This document shows positions 12,277-24,207 of a DNA stretch of 64,000 nucleotides, piece after piece (positions within the stretch are counted from its first letter, which is position 1; each line of letters starts with the position of its first letter). Source of the DNA: Cervus elaphus (taxonomy: Eukaryota; Chordata; Mammalia; Artiodactyla; Cervidae); assembly GCF_910594005.1 (NCBI RefSeq), contig NC_057827.1, positions 3,286,001-3,350,000 of the forward strand. The letters are read 5' to 3'. The notes under the pieces are model-generated. The model worked only from the letters and a program-made list of their open reading frames with translations, searched no databases and had not been told where the DNA came from. The position numbers and the translations under genes are program-made.

Positions 12277-13072
12277 TTGGTCCACGGAGCTCTTTCGTGT
12301 TGCTACAGTGACCTCAGAATCCCTCTAGACTTGAAACAGTGTTTTTTTGGTTTCTCTGGAGTGCCATCAAGGAAATCAAGGCTCCTTTCATGTGTGATGT
12401 GCAACACGGAATTGCTCTGCACGCAGTGCAGGGGAATCGGGCCTCATCTCGCGGCGAGGGGGAAGTCTCATGGTTTTTCTCGAGTTGCGGCGGGAACCTG
12501 GGGTATATTCTCGAGTTACGACAGGGATGGCCCTTCCACACACGTGTTTGTTCAGCGACGTCAGGACTCCTGCCTAGTTGCGAGGGACAACTCGGGATTC
12601 TCCGCGAGGCTTGGCAGGGTAATTGGGACGCCTCTCCAGCTGAGGCGGGAGACCAAGTGTCCCTTTCCACGTGCCACAGGAATCCTGGGACTCCTATCAA
12701 GTTTCACGAGGAGTCAGGCATCGTCTCCTTTGGAGGCACTGATCTCCGCGTACCTCTGGAGTTTTCAAAGGATGTGAGGCCTCCGGTCGCGATGAGGTGG
12801 GGAACTAGGTCTTTCTCTGTGGTCTCCACAGGGGATTCAGACATCCTTTCGTCTTGGGAGATGCAAGACGAGCCTGCATTCAAGTCACTGCAGGAATATC
12901 CGTCCTTATTTCGAGTCAGGGAATGGCGATGTCCATTCCACTTGAGGCCACAAACTCAGCGTCCCTTTCACATACCTAGAGCTGAGAGAAGTCTCCTCTT
13001 GAGGTGCTTGTGGTAAGGTGGTATTCCTCTGGAGTCGAAGCCAGGGTCTAACCTCTCATCTCGAGTTGATTT
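12277..13072 (+). repeat. Monomer 16 (F type, 796 bp)
   Basis: Copy of monomer 13. Changes seen: ctccgcgaggc, gcaggaatatcc, gggaatggcg. Confidence 0.92.
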
Positions 13073-13868
13073 TTGGTCCACGGAGCTCTTTCTTGTTGCT
13101 ACAGTGACCTCAGGATCCCTCTAACCTGGAAACAGTGTTCTTGGGGTTTCTCTGGAGTGCCATCGAGGAAACCAAGGCTCCTTCCATGTTTGATGTGCAT
13201 CACGGAATTGCTCTGCATTTAGTGCAGGGGAATCGGGCCTCATCTCGCGGCGAGGGGAAATTCTCATGGTTTTTCTCGAGTTGCGGCGGGAACCTGGGGT
13301 ATATTCTCGAGTTACGACGGGGATGGCCCTTCCACCCACGTGTTTGTTCAGCGACGTCAGGACTCCTGCCTAGTTGCGAGGGACAACTCGGGATTCTCCT
13401 CGAGGCTTGGCAGGGCAATTGGGACGCCTCTCCAGCTGAGGCGGGAGACCAAGGGTCCCTTTCCACGTGCCACAGGAATGGTGGGACTCGTATCAAGTTT
13501 CATGAGGAGTCTGGCATCGTCTCCTTTGGAGGCACTGATCTCCTTGTACCTCTGGAGTTTTCAAAGGATGTGATGCCTCCGGTCGCCATGAGGTGGGGAA
13601 CTAGGTCTTTCTCTGTGGTCTCCACAGGGGATTCAGACATCCTTTCATCTTGGTAGATGCAAGACGAGCCTGCATTCAAGTCACTGCAGGGATATCCGGC
13701 CTTATTTCGAGTCAGGGCATCGCGGTGTCCATTCCACTTGAGGCCGCAAACTCAGGGTCCCTCTCACATAGCTAGAGCTGAGAGAAGCCTCCTCTTGAGG
13801 TGCTTGTGGTAAGGTGGTATTCCTCTGGAGTCGAAGCCAGGGACTAACCTCTCATCTCGAGTTGATTT
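13073..13868 (+). repeat. Monomer 17 (E type left, R-like right, 796 bp)
   Basis: Left part copies monomer 14. The right part has ggaatggtgggactcg, gatgtgatgcctcc and cttggtagatgc, which match monomer 37. Confidence 0.9.
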
Positions 13869-14664
13869 TTGGTCCACGGAGCTCTTTCGTGTTGCTACAG
13901 TGACCTCAGGATCCCTCTAGCCTTGAAACAGTGTTCTTGGGGTTTCTCTGGAGTGCCATCAAGGAAATCAAGCATCCTTTCATGTGTGATGTGCCACACG
14001 GAATTGCTCTGCACCCAGTGCAGGGGAATCGGGCCTCATCTCGTAGCGAGGGGGAAGTCTGATGGTTTTTCTCGAGTTGCGGCGGGAACCTGGGGTATAT
14101 TCTCGAGTTACGACGGGGATGGCCCTTCCAACCACGTGTTTGTTCAGCGACGTCAGGACCCCTTCCTAGTTGCGAGGGACAACTCGGGATTCTCCTCGAG
14201 GCTTGGCAGGGTAATTGGGACGCCTCTCCAACTGAGGCGGGAGACCAAGGGTCAATTTCCACGTGCCACAGGAATCCTGGGACTCCTATCAAGTTTCTCG
14301 AGGAGTCAGGCATCGTCTCCTTTGGAGGCACTGATCTCCGCGTACCTCTGGAGTTTTCAAAGGATGTGAGGCCTCCGGTCGCGATGAGCTGGGGAACTAG
14401 GTCTTTCTCTGTGGTCTCCACAGGGGATTCAGACATCCTTTCGTCTTGGGAGATGCAAGACGAGCCTACATTCAAGTCACTGCAGGGATATCTGGCCTTA
14501 TTTCGAGTCAGGGAATCGCGGTGTCCATTCCACTTGAGCACGCAAACTCACGGTCCCTCTCACATACCTAGAGCTGAGAGAAGCCTCCTCTTGAGGTGCT
14601 TGTGGTAAGGTGGTATTCCTTTGGAGTCGAAGCCAGGGACTAACCTCTCATCTCGAGTTGATTT
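13869..14664 (+). repeat. Monomer 18 (H type, 796 bp)
   Basis: H unit with tcgtagcgaggg and ccaaccacgtg. It is the 20-unit counterpart of monomer 38. The end (cacttgagcacgc) recurs in monomer 25. Confidence 0.9.
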
Positions 14665-15460
14665 TTGGTCCACGGAGCTCTTTCGTGTTGCTACAGTGAC
14701 CTCAGGATCCCTCTAGCCTTGAAACAGTGTTCTTGGGGTTTCTCTGGAGTGCCATCAAGGAAATCAACGCTCCTTTCATGTGTGATGTGCCACACGGAAT
14801 TGCTCTGCACGCAGTGCTGGGGAATCGGGCCTCATCTCGCGGCGAGGGGGAAGTCTCATGGTTTTTCTCGAGTTGCGGCGGGAACCTGGGGTATATTCTC
14901 GAGTTACTACGGGGATGGCTCTTCCACCCACGTGTGTGTTCAGTGACGTCAGGACTCCTGCCTAGTTGCGAGGGACAACTCGGGATTCTCCTCGAGGCTT
15001 GGCAGGGCAATTGGGACGCCTCTCCAGCTGAGGCGAGAGACCAAGGCTCCCTTTCCACGTGCCACAGGAATCCTGGGACTCCTATCAAGTTTCACGAGGA
15101 GTCAGGCATCGTGTCCTTTGGAGGCACTGATCTCAGCGTTCCTCTGGAGTTTTCAAATGATGTGAGGCCTCCGGTCACGATGAGGTGGGGAACTAGGTCT
15201 TTCTCTGTGGTCTCCACAGGGGATTCAGACATCCTTTCGTCTTGGGAGATGCAAGACAAGCCTGCACTCAAGTCACTGCAGGGATATCCGGCCTTATTTC
15301 GCGTCAGGGCATCACAGTGTCCATTCCACTTGAGGCCGCAAACTCAGGGTCCCTGTAACATACCTAGAGCTGAGAGAAGCCTCCTCCTGAGGTGCTTGTG
15401 GTAAGGTGGTATTCCTCTGGAGTCGAAGCCAGGGACTAACCTCTCATCTCGAGTTGATTT
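14665..15460 (+). repeat. Monomer 19 (C type with TGACGTCA, 796 bp)
   Basis: C unit with gttactacgggg, gatggctcttcc and a full TGACGTCA at 14944-14951. Counterparts are monomers 26 and 39. Confidence 0.9.
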
Positions 15461-16253
15461 TTGGTCCACGGAGGTCTTTCCTGTGGCTGCAGTGACCTGA
15501 GGATCCCTCTAGCCTTGGAAACAGTGTTCTTGGGGTTTCTCTGGAGTGCCATCAAGGAAATCAAGGCTCCTTTCATGTGTGATGTGCAACACGGAATTGC
15601 TCTGCACGCAGTGCAGGGGAATCGGGCCTCATCTCGCGGCGAGGGGGAAGTCTCATGGTTTTTCCCGAGGTGCGGCGGGAACCTGGGGTATATTCTCGAG
15701 TTACGACAGGGATGGACCTTCCACACACGTGTTTTTCAGCGACGTCAGGACTCCTTCCTAGTTGCGAGGGACAACTCGGGATTGTCCTCGAGGCTTGGCA
15801 GGGTAATTGGGACGCCTCTCCAGCTGAGGCGGGAGACCAAGGGTCACTTTCCACGTGCCACAGGAATCCTGGGACTCCTATCAAGTTTCACGAGGAGTCA
15901 GGCATCGTCTCCTTTGGAGGCACTGATCTCCGCGTACCTCTGGAGTTTTCAAAGGATGTGAGGCCTCCGGTCGCGATGAGGTGGGGAACTAGGTCTTTCT
16001 CTGTGGTCTCCACAGGGGATTCAGACATCCTTTCGTCTTGGGAGATGCAAGACGAGTCTGCATTCAAGTCACTACAGGGATATCCGGCCTTATTTCGAAT
16101 CAGGGCATCGCGGTGTCCATTCCACTTGAGGCCGCAAAATCAGGGTCCCTTTCACATAGCTAGAGCTGAGAGAAGCCTCCTGAGGTGGTTCTGGTAAGGT
16201 GGTATTCCTCTGGAGTCGAAGCCAGGGACTAACCTCTCATCTCGAGTTGATTT
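15461..16253 (+). repeat. Monomer 20 (W type, 793 bp)
   Basis: W unit with cagtgacctgagg, an extra g in ccttggaaac, ttttcccgaggtgcgg, the 1-bp-short acgtgtttttcagc and the 3-bp-short tail. Relatives are monomers 27, 49 and 54. Confidence 0.9.
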
Positions 16254-17048
16254 TTGGTCCACGGAGCTCTTTCGTGTTGCTACAGTGACCTCAGGATCCC
16301 TCTAGCCTTGAAACAGTGTTCTTGGGGTTTCTCTGGAGTGCCATCAAGGAAATCAAGCATCCTTTCATGTGTGATGTGCCACACGGAATTGCTCTGCACC
16401 CAGTGCAGGGGAATCGGGCCTCATCTCGTGGCGAGGGGGAAGTCTCATGGTTTTTCACGAGTTGCGGCCGGAACCTGGGTATATTCTCGAGTTACGACGG
16501 GGATGGCCCTTCCACCCACGTGTTTATTCAGCGACGTCAGGACTCCTGCCTAGTTGCGAGGGACAACTCGGGATTCTCCTCGAGGCTTGGCAGGGCAATT
16601 GTGACGCCTCTCCAGCTGAGGCGGGAGACCCAGTGTCCCTTTCCACGTTCTACAGGAATCCTGGGACTCCTATCAAGTTTCACGAGGAGTCAGGCATCGT
16701 CTCCTTTGGAGGCACTGATCTCCGCGTACCTCTGCAGTTTTCAAAGGATGTGAGGCCTCCAGTCGCGATGAGGTGGGGAACTAGGTCTTTCTCTGTGGTC
16801 TCCACAGGGGATTCAGACATCCTTTCGTCTTGGGAGATGCAAGACAAGCCTGCACTCAAGTCACTGCAGGGATATCCGGCCTTATTTCGCGTCAGGGCAT
16901 CACAGTGTCTATTCCACTTGAGGCCGCAAAATCAGTGTCCCTCTCACATACCTAGAGCTGAGAGAAGCCTCCTCCTGAGGTGCTTGTGGTAAGGTGGTAT
17001 TCCTCTGGAGTCGAAGCCAGGGACTAACCTCTCATCTCGAGTTGATTT
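16254..17048 (+). repeat. Monomer 21 (H type, 795 bp)
   Basis: H unit with a lost g in gaacctgggtatatt and the private gtgtttattcag. The left part matches monomer 23. The right part (gacaagcctgcactc, aatcagtgtccc) matches monomer 24. Confidence 0.9.
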
Positions 17049-17844
17049 TTGGTCCACGGAGGTCTTTCCTGTGGCTACAGTGACCTCAGGATCCCTCTAG
17101 CCTTGAAACAGTGTTCTTGGGGTTTCTCTGGAGTGCCATCAAGGAAATCAAGGCTCCTTTCATGTGTGATGTGCAACACAAAATTGCTCTGCATGCAGTG
17201 CAGGAGAATCGAACCTCATCTCGCGGCGAGGGGGAAGTCTCATGGTTTTTCTCGAGTTGCGGCGGGAACCTGGGGTATATTCTCGAGTTACGACGGGGAT
17301 GGCCCTTCCACACACGTGTTTGTTCATCGACGTCAGGACTCCTGCCTAGTTGCGAGGGACAACTCGGGATTCTCCTCGAGGCTTGGCAGGGCATTTGGGA
17401 CGCCTCTCCAGCTGAGGCGGGAGATCAAGTGTCCCTTTCCACTTGCCACAGGAATCCTGGGACTCCTATCAAATTTCACGATGAGTCAGGCATCGTCTCT
17501 TTTGAAGGCACTGATCTTCGCGTACCTCTGGAGTTTTCAAAGGATGTGAGGCCTCCGGTCGCGATGAGCTGGGGAACTAGGTCTTTCTCTGTGGTCTCCA
17601 CAGGGGATTCAGACATCCTTTCGTCTTGGGAGATGCAAGCCGAGCCTGCATTCAAGTCACTGCAGGGATATCCGGCCTTATTTCGAGTCAGGGCATCGCG
17701 GTGTCCATTCCACTTGAGGCCGCAAACTCAGGGTCCCTCTCACATAGCTAGAGCTGAGAGAAGCCTCCTCTTGAGGTGCTTGTGGTAAGGTGGTATTCCT
17801 CTGGAGTCGAAGCCAGGGACTAACCTCTCATCTCGAGTTGATTT
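17049..17844 (+). repeat. Monomer 22 (K type, 796 bp)
   Basis: K unit with gagaatcgaacc, ttcatcgacg, gggcatttggg and gatgagtcagg. Nearly the same as monomer 25 (2387 bp on). Confidence 0.9.
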
Positions 17845-18639
17845 TTGGTCCACGGAGCTCTTTCGTGTTGCTACAGTGACCTCAGGATCCCTCTAGCCTT
17901 GAAACAGTGTTCTTGGGGTTTCTCTGGAGTGCCATCAAGGAAATCAAGCATCCTTTCATGTGTGATGTGCCACACGGAATTGCTCTGCACCCAGTGCAGG
18001 GGAATCGGGCCTCATCTCGTGGCGAGGGGGAAGTCTCATGGTTTTTCACGAGTTGCGGCCGGAACCTGGGTATATTCTCGAGTTACGACGGGGATGGCCC
18101 TTCCACCCACGTGTTTGTTCAGCGACGTCAGGACTCCTGCCTAGTTGCGAGGGACAACTCGGGATTCTCCTCGAGGCTTGGCAGGGCAATTGTGACGCCT
18201 CTCCAGCTGAGGCGGGAGACCCAGTGTCCCTTTCCACGTTCTACAGGAATCCTGGGACTCCTATCAAGTTTCACGAGGAGTCAGGCATCGTCTCCTTTGG
18301 AGGCACTGATCTCCGCGTACCTCTGCAGTTTTCAAAGGATGTGAGGCCTCCAGTCGCGATGAGGTGGGGAACTAGGTCTTTCTCTGTGGTCTCCACAGGG
18401 GATTCAGACATCCTTTCATCTTGGGAGATGCAAGAAGAGCCTGCATTCAAGTCACTGCAGGGATATCCGTCCTTATTTCGAGTCAGGGAATCGCGATGTC
18501 CATTCCACTTGAGGCCACAAACTCAGCGTCCCTTTCACATACCTAGAGCTGAGAGAAGTCTCCTCTTGAGGTGCTTGTGGTAAGGTGGTATTCCTCTGGA
18601 GTCGAAGCCAGGGTCTAACCTCTCATCTCGAGTTGATTT
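17845..18639 (+). repeat. Monomer 23 (H type, 795 bp)
   Basis: H unit sharing gaacctgggtatatt and ccacgttctacagg with monomer 21. The right end (gaagagcctgc, tatccgtcc, ctcagcgtcc) matches monomers 41 and 55. Confidence 0.9.
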
Positions 18640-19435
18640 TTGGTCCAGGGAGCTGTTTCGTGTTGCTACAGTGACCTCAGGATCCCTCTAGCCTGGAAAC
18701 AGTCTTCTTGGGGTTTCTCTGCAGTGCCATCAAGGAAATCAAGGCTCCTTTCATGTTTGATGTGCAACACCGAATTGCTCTGCATGCAGTGCAGGGGAAT
18801 CGGGCCTCATCTCGCGGCGAGGGGGAAGTCTCATGGTTTTTCTCGAGTTGCGGTGGGAACCTGGGGTATGTTCTCGAGTTACGACGGGGATGGCCCTTCC
18901 ACCCACGTGTGTGTTCAGCGACGTCAGGACTCCTGCCTAGTTGCGAGGGACAACTCGGGATTCTCCTCGAGGCTTGGCAGGGCAATTGGGACGCCTCTCC
19001 CGCTGAGGCGGGAGACCAAGGGTCCCTTTCCACGTGCCACAGGAATCCTGGGACTCCTATCAAGTTTCAGGAGGAGTCAGGCATCGTGTCCTTTGGAGAC
19101 ACTGATCTCAGCGTACCTCCGGAGTTTTCAAAGGATGTGAGGCCTCCGGTCACGATGAGGTGGGGAACTAGGTCTTTCTCTGTGGTCTCCACAGGGGATT
19201 CAGACATCCTTTCGTCTTGGGAGATGCAAGACAAGCCTGCACTCAAGTCACTGCAGGGATATCCGGCCTTATTTCGCGTCAGGGCATCACAGTGTCCATT
19301 CCACTTGAGGCCGCAAAATCAGTGTCCCTCTCACATACCTAGAGCTGAGAGAAGCCTCCTCCTGAGGTGCTTGTGGTAAGGTGGTATTCCTCTGGAGTCG
19401 AAGCCAGGGACTAACCTCTCATCTCGAGTTGATTT
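18640..19435 (+). repeat. Monomer 24 (V type, 796 bp)
   Basis: V unit with gagctgtttcg, ctgcagtgcc, ttcatgtttgatg and the private ggggtatgttctc. Counterpart of monomer 42. Confidence 0.9.
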
Positions 19436-20231
19436 TTGGTCCACGGAGGTCTTTCCTGTGGCTACAGTGACCTCAGGATCCCTCTAGCCTTGAAACAGTG
19501 TTCTTGGGGTTTCTCTGGAGTGCCATCAAGGAAATCAAGGCTCCTTTCATGTGTGATGTGCAACACAAAATTGCTCTGCATGCAGTGCAGGAGAATCGAA
19601 CCTCATCTCGCGGCGAGGGGGAAGTCTCATGGTTTTTCTCGAGTTGCGGCGGGAACCTGGGGTATATTCTCGACTTACGACGGGGATGGCCCTTCCACAC
19701 ACGTGTTTGTTCATCGACGTCAGGACTCCTGCCTAGTTGCGAGGGACAACTCGGGATTCTCCTCGAGGCTTGGCAGGGCATTTGGGACGCCTCTCCAGCT
19801 GAGGCGGGAGATCAAGTGTCCCTTTCCACTTGCCACAGGAATCCTGGGACTCCTATCAAATTTCACGATGAGTCAGGCATCGTCTCTTTTGAAGGCACTG
19901 ATCTCCGCGTACCTCTGGAGTTTTCAAAGGATGTGAGGCCTCCGGTCGCGATGAGCTGGGGAACTAGGTCTTTCTCTGTGGTCTCCACAGGGGATTCAGA
20001 CATCCTTTCGTCTTGGGAGATGCAAGCCGAGCCTACATTCAAGTCACTGCAGGGATATCTGGCCTTATTTCGAGTCAGGGAATCGCGGTGTCCATTCCAC
20101 TTGAGCACGCAAATTCACGGTCCCTCTCACATACCTAGAGCTGAGAGAAGCCTCCTCTTGAGGTGCTTGTGGTAAGGTGGTATTCCTTTGGAGTCGAAGC
20201 CAGGGACTAACCTCTCATCTCGAGTTGATTT
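19436..20231 (+). repeat. Monomer 25 (K type, 796 bp)
   Basis: K unit copying monomer 22 on the left, with ctcgacttacg as a change. It switches to a monomer 18-like end (cacttgagcacgc) on the right. Confidence 0.9.
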
Positions 20232-21027
20232 TTGGTCCACGGAGCTCTTTCGTGTTGCTACAGTGACTTCAGGATCCCTCTAGCCTTGAAACAGTGTTCT
20301 TGGGGTTTCTCTGGAGTGCCATCAAGGAAATCAACGCTCCTTTCATGTGTGATGTGCCACACGGAATTGCTCTGCACGCAGTGCAGGGGAATCGGGCCTC
20401 ATCTCGCGGCGAGGGGGAAGTCTCATGGTTTTTCTCGAGTTGCGGCGGGAACCTGGGGTATATTCTCGAGTTACTACGGGGATGGCTCTTCCACCCACGT
20501 GTGTGTTCAGTGACGTCAGGACTCCTGCATAGTTGCGAGGGACAACTCGGGATTCTCCTCGAGGCTTGGCAGGGCAATTGGGACGCCTCTCCAGCTGAGG
20601 CGAGAGACCAAGGCTCCCTTTCCACGTGCCACAGGAATCCTGGGACTCCTATCAAGTTTCACGAGGAGTCAGGCATCGTGTCCTTTGGAGGCACTGATCT
20701 CAGCGTTCCTCTGGAATTTTCAAATGATGTGAGGCCTCCGGTCACGATGAGGTGGGGAACTAGGTCTTTCTCTGTGGTCTCCACAGGGGATTCAGACATC
20801 CTTTCGTCTTGGGAGATGCAAGACAAGCCTGCACTCAAGTCACTGCAGGGATATCCGGCCTTATTTCGCGTCAGGGCATCACAGTGTCCATTCCACTTGA
20901 GGCCGCAAACTCAGGGTCCCTGTAACATACCTAGAGCTGAGAGAAGCCTCCTCCTGAGGTGCTTGTGGTAAGGTGGTATTCCTCTGGAGTCGAAGCCAGG
21001 GACTAACCTCTCATCTCGAGTTGATTT
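20232..21027 (+). repeat. Monomer 26 (C type with TGACGTCA, 796 bp)
   Basis: Counterpart of monomer 19, with cagtgacttcagg and ctcctgcatag as changes. Full TGACGTCA at 20511-20518. Confidence 0.9.
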
Positions 21028-21819
21028 TTGGTCCACGGAGGTCTTTCCTGTGGCTGCAGTGACCTCAGGATCCCTCTAGCCTTGAAACAGTGTTCTTGGG
21101 GTTTCTCTGGAGTGCCATCAAGGAAATCAAGGCTCCTTTCATGTGTGATGTGCAACACGGAATTGCTCTGCACGCAGTGCAGGGGAATCGGGCCTCATCT
21201 CGCGGCGAGGGGGAAGTCTCAGGGTTTTTCTCGAGTTGCGGCGGGAACCTGGGGTATATTCTCGACTTACGACAGGGATGGCCCTTCCACACACGTGTTT
21301 TTCAGCGACGTCAGGACTCCTTCCTAGTTGCGAGGGACAACTCGGGATTCTCCTCGAGGCTTGGCAGGGTAATTGGGACGCCTCTCCAGCTGAGGCGGGA
21401 GACCAAGGGTCCCTTTCCGCGTGCCACAGGAATCCTGGGACTCCTATCAAGTTTCACGAGGAGTCAGGCTTCGTCTCCTTTGGAGGCACAGATCTCCGCG
21501 TACCTCTGGAGTTTTCAAAAGATGTGAGGCCTCCGGTCGCGATGAGGTGGGGAACTAGGACTTTCTCTGTGGTCTCCACAGGGGATTCAGACATCCTTTC
21601 GTCTTGGGAGATGCAAGACGAGTCTGCATTCAAGTCACTACAGGGATATCCGGCCTTATTTCGAATCAGGGCATCGCGGTGTCCATTCCACTTGAGGCCG
21701 CAAAATCAGGGTCCCTTTCACATAGCTAGAGCTGAGAGAAGCCTCCTGAGGTGGTTCTGGTAAGGTGGTATTTCTCTGGAGTCGAAGCCAGGGACTAACC
21801 TCTCATCTCGAGTTGATTT
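21028..21819 (+). repeat. Monomer 27 (W type, 792 bp)
   Basis: W unit with gtctcagggtttttc. Its right half (ggcttcgtctc, cacagatctcc) starts the four-monomer duplication and recurs in monomer 31. Confidence 0.9.
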
Positions 21820-22615
21820 TTGGTCCACGGAGGTCTTTCGTGTGGCTACAGTGACCTCAGGATCCCTCTAGCCTTGAAACAGTGTTCTTGGGGTTTCTCT
21901 GGAGTGCCATCAAGGAAATCAAGGCTCCTTTCATGTGTGATGTGCAACACGGAATTGCTCTGCACGCAGTGCAGGGGAATCGGACCTCATCTCGCGGCGA
22001 GGGGGAAGTCTCATGGTTTTTCTCGAGTTGCGGCGGGAACCTGGGGTATATTCTCGAGTTACGACGGGGATGGCCCTTCCACCCACGTGTGTGTTCAGCG
22101 ACGTCAGGACTCCTGCCTAGTTGCGAGGGACAACTCGGGATTCTCCTCGAGGCTTGGCAGGGCAATTGGGACGCCTCTCCAGCTGCGGCGGGAGACCAGG
22201 GGTCCCTTTCCACGTGCCACAGGAATCCTGGGACTCCTATCAAGTTTCAGGAGGAGTCAGGCATCGTGTCCTTTGGAGACACTGATCTCAGCGTACCTCC
22301 GGAGTTTTCAAGTGATGTGAGGCCTCCGGTCACGATGAGGTGGGGAACTAGGTCTTTCTCTGTGGTCTCCACAGGGGATTCAGACATCCTTTCGTCTTGG
22401 GAGATGCAAGACAAGCCTGCACTCAAGTCACTGCAGGGATATCCGGCCTTATTTCGCGTCAGGGCATCACAGTGTCCATTCCACTTGAGGCCGCAAAATC
22501 AGTGTCCCTCTCACATACCTAGAGCTGAGAGAAGCCTCCTCCTGAGGTGCTTGTGGTAAGGTGGTATTCCTCTGGAGTCGAAGCCAGGGACTAACCTCTC
22601 ATCTCGAGTTGATTT
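21820..22615 (+). repeat. Monomer 28 (Y type, 796 bp)
   Basis: Y unit with cagctgcggcggg and gaccaggggtcc. Copy of monomer 32 except for tcaagtgatgtg. Confidence 0.92.
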
Positions 22616-22817
22616 TTGGTCCACGGAGGTCTTTCCTGTGGCTACAGTGACCTCAGGATCCCTCTAGCCTGGAAACAGTCTTCTTGGGGTTTCTCTGGAG
22701 TGCCATCAAGGAAATCAAGGCTACTTTCATGTGTGATGTGCAACACAAAATTGCTCTGCATGCAGTGCAGGAGAATCGAACCTTATCTCGCGGCGAGGGG
22801 GAAGTCTCATGGTTTTT
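22022..22817 (+). repeat. 31-bp subrepeat structure of one monomer (worked example)
   Basis: Starting at the CTCGAG at 22022, the 796 bases divide into 25 consecutive 31-bp blocks (22022-22796) plus a 21-bp remnant (22797-22817), after which CTCGAG returns at 22818. Blocks 1, 2 and 5 start with ctcgag (22022, 22053, 22146; spacings of 31 and 93 bp), and blocks often close with a t/c-rich tail such as actcct or tcgtct. A further CTCGAG at 21807 lies 215 bp upstream of 22022, two bases short of seven units, so the phase has slipped by small indels. Most blocks are too diverged to align confidently by eye. A 31-bp base repeat is a known trait of cervid and bovine 1.715-type satellite I. Confidence 0.75.
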
Positions 22818-23411
22818 CTCGAGTTGCGGCGGGAACCTGGGGTATATTCTCGAGTTACGACAGGGATGGCCCTTCCACACACGTGTTTGTTCATCGACGT
22901 CAGGACTCCTGCCTAGTTGCGAGGGACAACTCGGGATTCTCCTCGAGGCTTGGCAGGGCATTTGGGACGCCTCTCCAGCTGAGGCGGGAGATCAAGTGTC
23001 CCTTTCCACTTGCCACAGGAATCCTGGGACTCCTATCAAATTTCACGATGAGTCAGGCATCGTCTCTTTTGAAGGCACTGATCTCCGCGTACCTCTGGAG
23101 TTTTCAAAGGATGTGAGGCCTCCGGTCGCGATGAGCTGGGGAACTAGGTCTTTCTCTGTGGTCTCCACAGGGGATTCAGACATCCTTTCGTCTTGGGAGA
23201 TGCAAGCCGAGCCTGCATTCAAGTCACTGCAGGGATATCCGGCCTTATTTCGAGTCAGGGCATCGCGGTGTACATTCCACTTGAGGCCGCAAACTCAGGG
23301 TCCCTCTCACATAGCTAGAGCTGAGAGAAGCCTCCTCTTGAGGTGCTTGTGGTAAGGTGGTATTCCTCTGGAGTCGAAGCCAGGGACTAATCTCACATCT
23401 CGAGTTGATTT
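22616..23411 (+). repeat. Monomer 29 (K type, 796 bp)
   Basis: K unit with a V-like start (ctggaaacagtcttc), ggctactttcatg and gaaccttatctcg. Copy of monomer 33. Confidence 0.92.
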
Positions 23412-24207
23412 TTGGTCCACGGAGCTCTTTCGTGTTGCTACAGTGACCTCAGGATCCCTCTAGCCTTGAAACAGTGTTCTTGGGGTTTCTCTGGAGTGCC
23501 ATCAAGGAAATCAACGCTCCTTTCATGTGTGATGTGCCACACGGAATTGCTCTGCACGCAGTGCAGGGGAATCGGGCCTCATCTCGTGGCGAGGGGGAAG
23601 TCTGATGGTTTTTCTCGAGTTGCGGCGGGAACCTGGGGTATATTTTCGAGTTACGACGGGGATGGCCCTTCCACCCACGTGTTTGTTCAGCGACGTCAGG
23701 ACTCCTGCCTAGTTGCGAGGGACAACTCGGGATTCTTCTCGAGGCTTGGCAGGGCAATTGGGACGCCTCTCCAGCTGCGGCGGGAGACCAAGGGTCCCTT
23801 TCCACGTGCCACAGGAATGGCGGGACTCGTATCAAGTTTCATGAGGAGTCAGGCATCGTCTCCTTTGGAGGCACTGATCTCCTCGTACCTCTGGAGTTTT
23901 CAAAGGATGTGAGGCCTCCGGTCGCCATGAGGTGGGGAACTAGGTTTTTCTCTGTGGTCTCCACAGGGGATTCAGACATCCTTTCATCTTGGGAGATGCA
24001 AGACGAGCCTGCATTCAAGTCACTGCAGGGATATCCGGCCTCATTTTGAGTCAGGGCATCGAGGTGTCCATTCCACCTGAGGCCGCAAAATCAGGGTCCC
24101 TCTCACATACCTAGAGCTGAGAGAAGCCTCCTCTTGAGGTGCTTGCAGTAAGGTGGTATTCCTCTGGAGTCGAAGCCAGGGACTAACCTCTCATCTCGAG
24201 TTGATTT
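23412..24207 (+). repeat. Monomer 30 (C type, 796 bp)
   Basis: C unit with gtctgatgg, tattttcgagttacg, ggaatggcgggactcg and cctcattttgagtc. It carries cgacgtca, not the full CRE. Copy of monomer 34. Confidence 0.92.

Larger units (their letters stand above)
9050..13296. repeat. Three-monomer block P-F-E repeated (period 2386 bp)
   Basis: Bases 9050-10910 and 11436-13296 correspond with a 2386-bp offset. Both copies have gagctccttcg with the rare aacaatgttc, then gtgtttttttgg, then the E-type gaggaaacc unit. I count about eleven single-base differences by eye. The match stops near 10911 (ctggagtatatt against ctggggtatatt). The stretch between the copies, 10911-11435, belongs to another E-type lineage carrying ggtctacacagg, so a second exchange followed or accompanied the duplication. 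Confidence 0.8.
14366..21819. repeat. Displaced seven-monomer copy (period 5567 bp) around H-C-W units
   Basis: Bases 14366-16253 match 19933-21819. Both contain the end of a unit with cacttgagcacgc, then a C-type unit with gttactacgggg and TGACGTCA, then a W-type unit with the shortened acgtgtttttcagc and the 3-bp-short tcctgaggtggttctgg. Small differences (gtgctgggg against gtgcagggg, and an extra g at the ccttggaaac of 15461-16253) show the copies have since drifted. Between them lie H, K, H, V and K units. Confidence 0.7.

Noticed and set aside
14441..20108. Reverse-strand open frames of 176-211 codons (for example 13906-14541 and 29811-30446)
   Set aside because: They are the antisense of the same monomer and occur wherever small indels happen to join two open stretches. 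They have no independent support.
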